Part shown: in pieces, positions 57,317 to 61,194 of the stretch
How positions within the stretch are numbered: position 1 is the first letter of the stretch
Layout: every line of letters starts with the position of its first letter
Source: Streptomyces guryensis
GTDB taxonomy: Bacteria; Actinomycetota; Actinomycetes; Streptomycetales; Streptomycetaceae
Length of the DNA: 61,194 nucleotides
Direction of reading: 5' to 3'
NCBI RefSeq assembly: GCF_021261325.1
Contig: NZ_JAJSBI010000026.1
Location: 79,950 to 141,143, forward strand
Made by a program: the position numbers and the translations under genes
Notes under the pieces: model-generated
What the model was told of the DNA's origin: nothing
What the model saw: only the letters and a program-made list of their open reading frames with translations
The model's database searches: none

Positions 57317-59329
57317 CTACCGGGTACCCACCCGTGGCTCCCGCACCACCACGGCATCCCCGGCCGGCACCTTCACCCTCCCGCCGACCAACGGCTTCCC
57401 GGACAGCAGCTCGCTCGCCCCCGGGGAGACGGCGACCTCCGCGTCCTGGTCCGTGTGGTTGATCAGGAAGAGGTAGTCGGCCTCGGTGCCGCGCCGCAGG
57501 GCCGCCTCCACGCCCGCCGGAGCGGAGCGCACGGGTTCGACCCCGGCCTCCACACGGATGCGCTCCAGAAGGCCGGACAGGGCCTCCGGGGCCGGGTGGG
57601 TGGCCAGGTACCAGGCCGTGCCCGTGCCGTACGCGTTGCGGGTCACCGCCGGTACCCCGGTCAGCGGCCCGTCCGTGTACGACGTCACCGCCTCCGCGCC
57701 CTCCAGCCCTACCCGCTCCGACCAGAGCGTGCCGGTGGTGCCGTCGCTCAGGGCCACCGTCTGCCCGGGCAGCAGCGGGAACAGCTCGTCCGTGCGGACG
57801 CCGAGGGCCTCCCGGAACGCGCCCGGGTAACCGCCCAGCCGCACATGGCAGTCGGCGTCGACCATCCCGCTGTGGAAGCCGACCGCCAGGGTGCCGCCGC
57901 GCTCCGCGAAGCCGGTGAGGTTGGCCGCGCCCGCGTCGTCGATCAGGTACAGCGAAGGGGCCAGGACCAGGCGGTACGCCGACAGGTCCGCGTCCGGGCG
58001 GACGAAGTCCACCGCCACACCCGCCCGCCACAGCGGCTCGTACCAGGCCCTGACCAGGTCCTGGAAGTGCAGCTCGCCGCTGGGCTGGGAGGGGAGTTCC
58101 AGGGCCCAACGGGCGTTCCAGTCCCAGACGATGGCGACCTCGGCGGTGCCGGTGGCGCCCCGCACCTCCGCCAACGCCCGCAGGTCCGCGCCCAGTTGCA
58201 CCACGTCCCGCCAGATCCGGCTGTCGGTGCCCGCGTGCGGCAGCATCGCCGAGTGCCACTGCTCGGCGCCCGCCTTCGCCGCCCGCCACTGGAAGTACGC
58301 GATGCCGTCGGCGCCGCGCGCAACGTGTGACAGGGCGTTGCGCCGCAACTCCCCCGCCGTCTTGGCCCTGTTGACCGGCTGCCAGTTCACCGCACCCGTC
58401 GAGTGCTCCATCAGGAGCCACGGGCCGCCCGCGAGGGAGCGGACCAGATCGCCGCTGAGGGCGATGTCGATCTGCGACTCGGGGTCGGCGGACTGGAGGT
58501 AGTGGTCGTTGGAGACGATGTCCAGCTCGGGCGCCCAGCGCCAGTAGTCCAGGGCGTCGAAGTTGTACATCACCATGAAGTTGGTGGTGGCGGGGGTCTG
58601 AGGGGCGGCCTCCCGCAGAACGTCGCGCTCGGCCTCGTACAGCGACAGCAGCGCGTCGCTGCAGAAGCGGCGCCAGTCCAGCCGGTGGGTCGGGTTCGGA
58701 ACCGCGCCGGTCGCGCGCGGCGGCAGGACCTGGTCCCAGTCGTAGTACCACTGGCTCCAGAAGGTGGTGCCCCAGGCGTGGTTGAGGGCGTCCAGGCTCG
58801 CGTACTTGTCCTGGAGCCAGCCGCGGAACGCCTCCGCGCTGGTGTCGCAGTAGCACTCCGCGTTGTGGCAGCCGTACTCGTTGTGGACGTGCCACATCAC
58901 GACGGCCGGGTGGTCCGCGTACCGCCCGGCCAGCTCGCCGGCCATGCGCAGGGCCGCCTCGCGGTAGGCGGGGCTCGACGGGCAGAACGTCTGGCGGCTG
59001 CCGTACGACAGTCTGCGGCCGTCCTTGTCCACCGGCAGCGCTTCCGGGTGCTTCACGAAGAACCAGGCCGGCGGGGCCGCCGTCGGGGTCGCCAGGTCGG
59101 CGGCGATCCCGTGGGCGTGGAGCAGGTCGAGAATGCGGTCGAGGCGCGAGAAGTCGTACGTGCCCTCGGAGGGTTCCAGCAGCGCCCAGGAGAAGATGTT
59201 GACGCTGACCATGGTGACCCCGGCCTCGGCCATCAGGCGCATGTCCTCGGCCCAGACCTCCTCGGGCCACTGCTCGGGGTTGTAGTCGCCGCCGTACGCG
59301 ATACCCGGCACGTTCAGGGCGCGGGTCAT
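57317..59329 (-). CDS. GH42 beta-galactosidase
   Basis: A 670-residue intracellular beta-galactosidase of glycoside hydrolase family 42. The TIM barrel starts YGGDYNPEQWPEEVWAEDM. The acid/base Glu is in VMWHVHNEYGCHNAECYC, with a Zn-type cysteine set. The nucleophile Glu is in WLLMEHSTGAVNWQP. The trimerisation domain and C-terminal beta domain (DYLFLINHTDQDAEVAV) follow. There is no signal peptide. ATG 59329 overlaps the alpha-galactosidase stop (ATGA), so the operon hydrolyses imported alpha- and beta-galactosides. Confidence 0.93.
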   Translation of the reverse strand: MTRALNVPGIAYGGDYNPEQWPEEVWAEDMRLMAEAGVTMVSVNIFSWALLEPSEGTYDFSRLDRILDLLHAHGIAADLATPTAAPPAWFFVKHPEALPVDKDGRRLSYGSRQTFCPSSPAYREAALRMAGELAGRYADHPAVVMWHVHNEYGCHNAECYCDTSAEAFRGWLQDKYASLDALNHAWGTTFWSQWYYDWDQVLPPRATGAVPNPTHRLDWRRFCSDALLSLYEAERDVLREAAPQTPATTNFMVMYNFDALDYWRWAPELDIVSNDHYLQSADPESQIDIALSGDLVRSLAGGPWLLMEHSTGAVNWQPVNRAKTAGELRRNALSHVARGADGIAYFQWRAAKAGAEQWHSAMLPHAGTDSRIWRDVVQLGADLRALAEVRGATGTAEVAIVWDWNARWALELPSQPSGELHFQDLVRAWYEPLWRAGVAVDFVRPDADLSAYRLVLAPSLYLIDDAGAANLTGFAERGGTLAVGFHSGMVDADCHVRLGGYPGAFREALGVRTDELFPLLPGQTVALSDGTTGTLWSERVGLEGAEAVTSYTDGPLTGVPAVTRNAYGTGTAWYLATHPAPEALSGLLERIRVEAGVEPVRSAPAGVEAALRRGTEADYLFLINHTDQDAEVAVSPGASELLSGKPLVGGRVKVPAGDAVVVREPRVGTR

Positions 59330-60642
59330 CGCTCGGCTCCCGAGAGCAGACGGCGGGTGGTGGTCACGCCCCACTCGTCCAGGGACAGCAGGCGGTCGCT
59401 GGACGCCATCAGGCCGCCGGTCGCCTCCACGTGTGCCGCCCAGCGTTCCCGTGTCTCCACGGCCGGGCGGGCCATCAGGCAGTCGGGGTCGTTGACCCAG
59501 AGGCGGCCGTGCTGCCACTGGCGTCCGGCGCCGGTGAACTCGGCCGGGTCCTGGCCGGGCTGGCTGAAGTCGTCGGCCTCGGAGCGGCGGTGCGGGCCCG
59601 TGTCGGGGCTCACCCGCATCGCGTCGAACAGGCCGATGGAGGGCAGGATCGGGGCGCCGCAGCCCAGCAGGTACGCGTCCGGGCCGATCGCCTCGCGGAT
59701 CAGCTCGATGCCCTCGCGGTACGCGGTGAGGGCGTCGACTTCCTTGTGGCGTACGCCTTCCAGCGCGCCCGCGTAGAGGAAGTCGACCTTGAAGTAGTCG
59801 TAGCCCTCGGTGCGCAGGGTGCGGAAGACCTCGGTCAGATACGCCGCCGCCTCGGGGTGCGTGGTGTCCAGGACGCGCAGGTCGTGGCCCCAGTTGCGGC
59901 CGGCGTGGGTGAAGCCGCCCGCGGCGTCGCGGACCAGCCAGTCGGGGTGCTCGGTGGCCAGGTCGCTCGCCGGGTCGACCAGGAAGGGGGCCGTCCAGAT
60001 GCCGGCCCGGCGGCCGCGGGCCCGGATGGCGTCCGCGATGCCCTCGCGGGAACGGAAGCGGCCGGAGAGGGTGAGCCAGTCGCCGAGGGCCTTCTGGTAG
60101 CCGTCGTCGATCTGGACCACGTCGATCGGCAGGTCGAGGGTGTCCATCGCACGGAGGTTCTCGTGGATGTCGTCCTCGGTGACGTTGGTGAAGTACTCGT
60201 ACCAGGAGCACCAGACGGTCGGCGCCGGGCGCGGCGCCTCGACGCCGAGGCTGTCGGCCCAACTGCCCAGTGCCGCCTGGACGTCCGTGCCCGTCCACTC
60301 CTTCACCGCGCCGTCGGCGGTGACCTCCACGAGGCCGTCCGCCACGGTCAGGCGGATGGACGGCACCTCGGCGGTGGGGTCGACGGCCGCCCACAGACGG
60401 GCCGGTGAGCCGTCGCCGGGGTCGAGCGCCAGCAGGCCCTCGCCCTGGAAGGTGCCCTCGGGGACGGTCACGCCGGGGCGATAGCAGACCGTCGCCCAGT
60501 TGTCGTTGGTCGGGCGGTACGGCTTGTCGCCGAGGGCGTAGGCGCCACTGGGGCTCCAGGACTGCCAGCCCTCCTCGTGGACCCGGGCGTTGGCCGGGTC
60601 CACGGGGACGGAGGCGACAGCGGTGAAGGGGTGGTGCTGCAC
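59326..60642 (-). CDS. GH36-type alpha-galactosidase
   Basis: A 438-residue enzyme, shorter than typical GH36 proteins (about 700), with most of the N-terminal beta-sandwich missing. WCSWYEYFTNVTEDDI and LPIDVVQIDDGYQ lead to the nucleophile Asp in GYDYFKVDFLYAGALEG. The acid/base Asp is in FDAMRVSPDTGPH. GTG 60642 follows AAAGAG. It lies 27 bp after the transporter gene and is coupled to GH42. Confidence 0.88.
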   Translation of the reverse strand: MQHHPFTAVASVPVDPANARVHEEGWQSWSPSGAYALGDKPYRPTNDNWATVCYRPGVTVPEGTFQGEGLLALDPGDGSPARLWAAVDPTAEVPSIRLTVADGLVEVTADGAVKEWTGTDVQAALGSWADSLGVEAPRPAPTVWCSWYEYFTNVTEDDIHENLRAMDTLDLPIDVVQIDDGYQKALGDWLTLSGRFRSREGIADAIRARGRRAGIWTAPFLVDPASDLATEHPDWLVRDAAGGFTHAGRNWGHDLRVLDTTHPEAAAYLTEVFRTLRTEGYDYFKVDFLYAGALEGVRHKEVDALTAYREGIELIREAIGPDAYLLGCGAPILPSIGLFDAMRVSPDTGPHRRSEADDFSQPGQDPAEFTGAGRQWQHGRLWVNDPDCLMARPAVETRERWAAHVEATGGLMASSDRLLSLDEWGVTTTRRLLSGAER

Positions 60643-60669
60643 GGAGGTCTCTTTCAAAAGGGAGGGCTG

Positions 60670-61194
60670 TCAGCCCTTGTTGGCGCCGAGGGTGAGGCCG
60701 CTGACGAACTGGCGCTGGAGTACGAAGTACACGATCAGGGTGGGGATCGCGGTGAGCAGGGCGCCGGCGGCGACCAGGTTGGGGTCGGTGAAGTACTGGC
60801 CGGAGAGGTTGTTGAGCGCGCTGGTGATGGGCATGTTCTCGCCGGTGGAGATCAGCACGATCGCCCAGAAGAAGTCGTTGTAGATCCAGATGGAGAGCAG
60901 GGTGGCCAGCGCGGCCATCGCGGGCTTGCACAGCGGCAGCACGATCTGCCAGTACATCCGCCACACCGACGCCCCGTCGACCAGGGCGGCCTCGGTCAGC
61001 TCGTGCGGCAGCATCCGCATGTAGTTGGACAGCACGAAGGCGCAGAACCCGGACTGGAACGCCACGTGGATGAGGACCAGGCCGAGCGCGGAGTCGTACA
61101 GTTTCCCGCTCACCGTGATGCCGGGCAGGTCGATCAGCAGGTACAGCCGGTACAGCGGGGTGATGATGACCTGCTGGGGCAGCAGGTTGCCGGC
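60670..61194 (-). CDS. Carbohydrate ABC transporter permease (MalG-like), partial
   Basis: 174 residues of a MalG/AraQ-type permease; the N-terminus lies beyond the right edge. The cytoplasmic EAA loop reads LTEAALVDGASVWRMYWQIV, contacting the ATPase. LIHVAFQSGFCAFVLSNYMR is upstream, and the C-terminus LQRQFVSGLTLGANKG is typical. It probably imports the galactosides that the two downstream hydrolases split. Confidence 0.92.
   Translation of the reverse strand, partial: AGNLLPQQVIITPLYRLYLLIDLPGITVSGKLYDSALGLVLIHVAFQSGFCAFVLSNYMRMLPHELTEAALVDGASVWRMYWQIVLPLCKPAMAALATLLSIWIYNDFFWAIVLISTGENMPITSALNNLSGQYFTDPNLVAAGALLTAIPTLIVYFVLQRQFVSGLTLGANKG

Noticed and set aside
56896..57357. 153-codon minus-strand frame around the Fpg stub
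   Set aside because: It is a different frame through the Fpg fragment; only a few residues (PSLVFHLSF) match, which indicates a frameshift rather than a separate gene.

Overview
The window is actinobacterial, very probably Streptomyces: GC content is high throughout, GTG starts are frequent, stop/start overlaps are common, and the families are typical (Rv1733c-like, DUF6126, DUF317, DUF6879, XRE-DUF5753, tyrosine integrase with Spd/MobC/relaxase). The left edge is core chromosome: the 5' part of dnaX with the small SRP RNA just upstream on the same strand, followed by a divergent tRNA-Ser(GGA).

The tRNA-Ser gene is the attachment site of a large composite island. The repeat runs from the anticodon loop through the terminator (1626-1736) and recurs at 45536-45646. 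Shorter remnants lie at 45801-45816 and 48830-48890, so several insertions appear to have accumulated at one tRNA.

Island part 1 (about 1.7-20 kb) is a redox/dormancy-type cargo. It has an Rv1733c-like membrane protein, three cysteine-free ArsR regulators with four palindromic operator-like sites, two RsbW-like ATPases, a STAS protein, two PNPOx-like FMN proteins, a SulP anion transporter, a ComB-like phosphatase, a YjdM/PhnA-like protein and two small Zn-ribbon or membrane proteins. Its centre is a seven-gene operon (ArsR, NuoB-like, HyfB-like, HycD, HycP, HycQ, HycE) in the same order as M. tuberculosis Rv0081-Rv0087. The HycE-like subunit has lost both Ni-binding CxxC motifs, which marks an Ehr-type (hydrogenase-related) complex rather than a hydrogenase.

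Island part 2 (about 20-29 kb) is the mobility backbone: a long tyrosine integrase, Xis-like protein, XRE regulator, DnaB-N/AAA replication protein, a repeat-rich non-coding region, Spd/DUF2637, MobC and relaxase. Part 3 (29.5-45.2 kb) is bracketed by two inverted copies of a two-gene module: an HTH/P-loop NTPase/TPR protein plus a divergent 68-residue two-TM protein, with GTGTTC/GAACAC dyads in the shared promoter regions. Between them lie a lipoprotein, DUF317 and DUF6879/XRE-DUF5753 genes. An operon-like run follows, with a degenerate Nudix protein, a DapF-like epimerase, a Ddl-like ATP-grasp ligase, a C39-like cysteine protease fold and a free-standing MurF C-domain. This looks like a small-peptide or cell-wall-precursor pathway that I cannot match to a known product. 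An AT-richer orphan gene sits next to it.

From 46 to 48.9 kb a helicase-associated/WYL-like protein and a broken HNH (McrA-like) endonuclease precede the last att remnant. The right flank holds a HemK2-like methyltransferase, CDGSH protein and iron-redox enzyme set, then an accessory respiratory set (ctaD, ctaF, convergent qcrB). Next come a truncated LuxR gene, a TnpB-only IS200/IS605 element and an Fpg stub. The window closes with a galactoside operon (ABC permease, GH36 alpha-galactosidase, GH42 beta-galactosidase).
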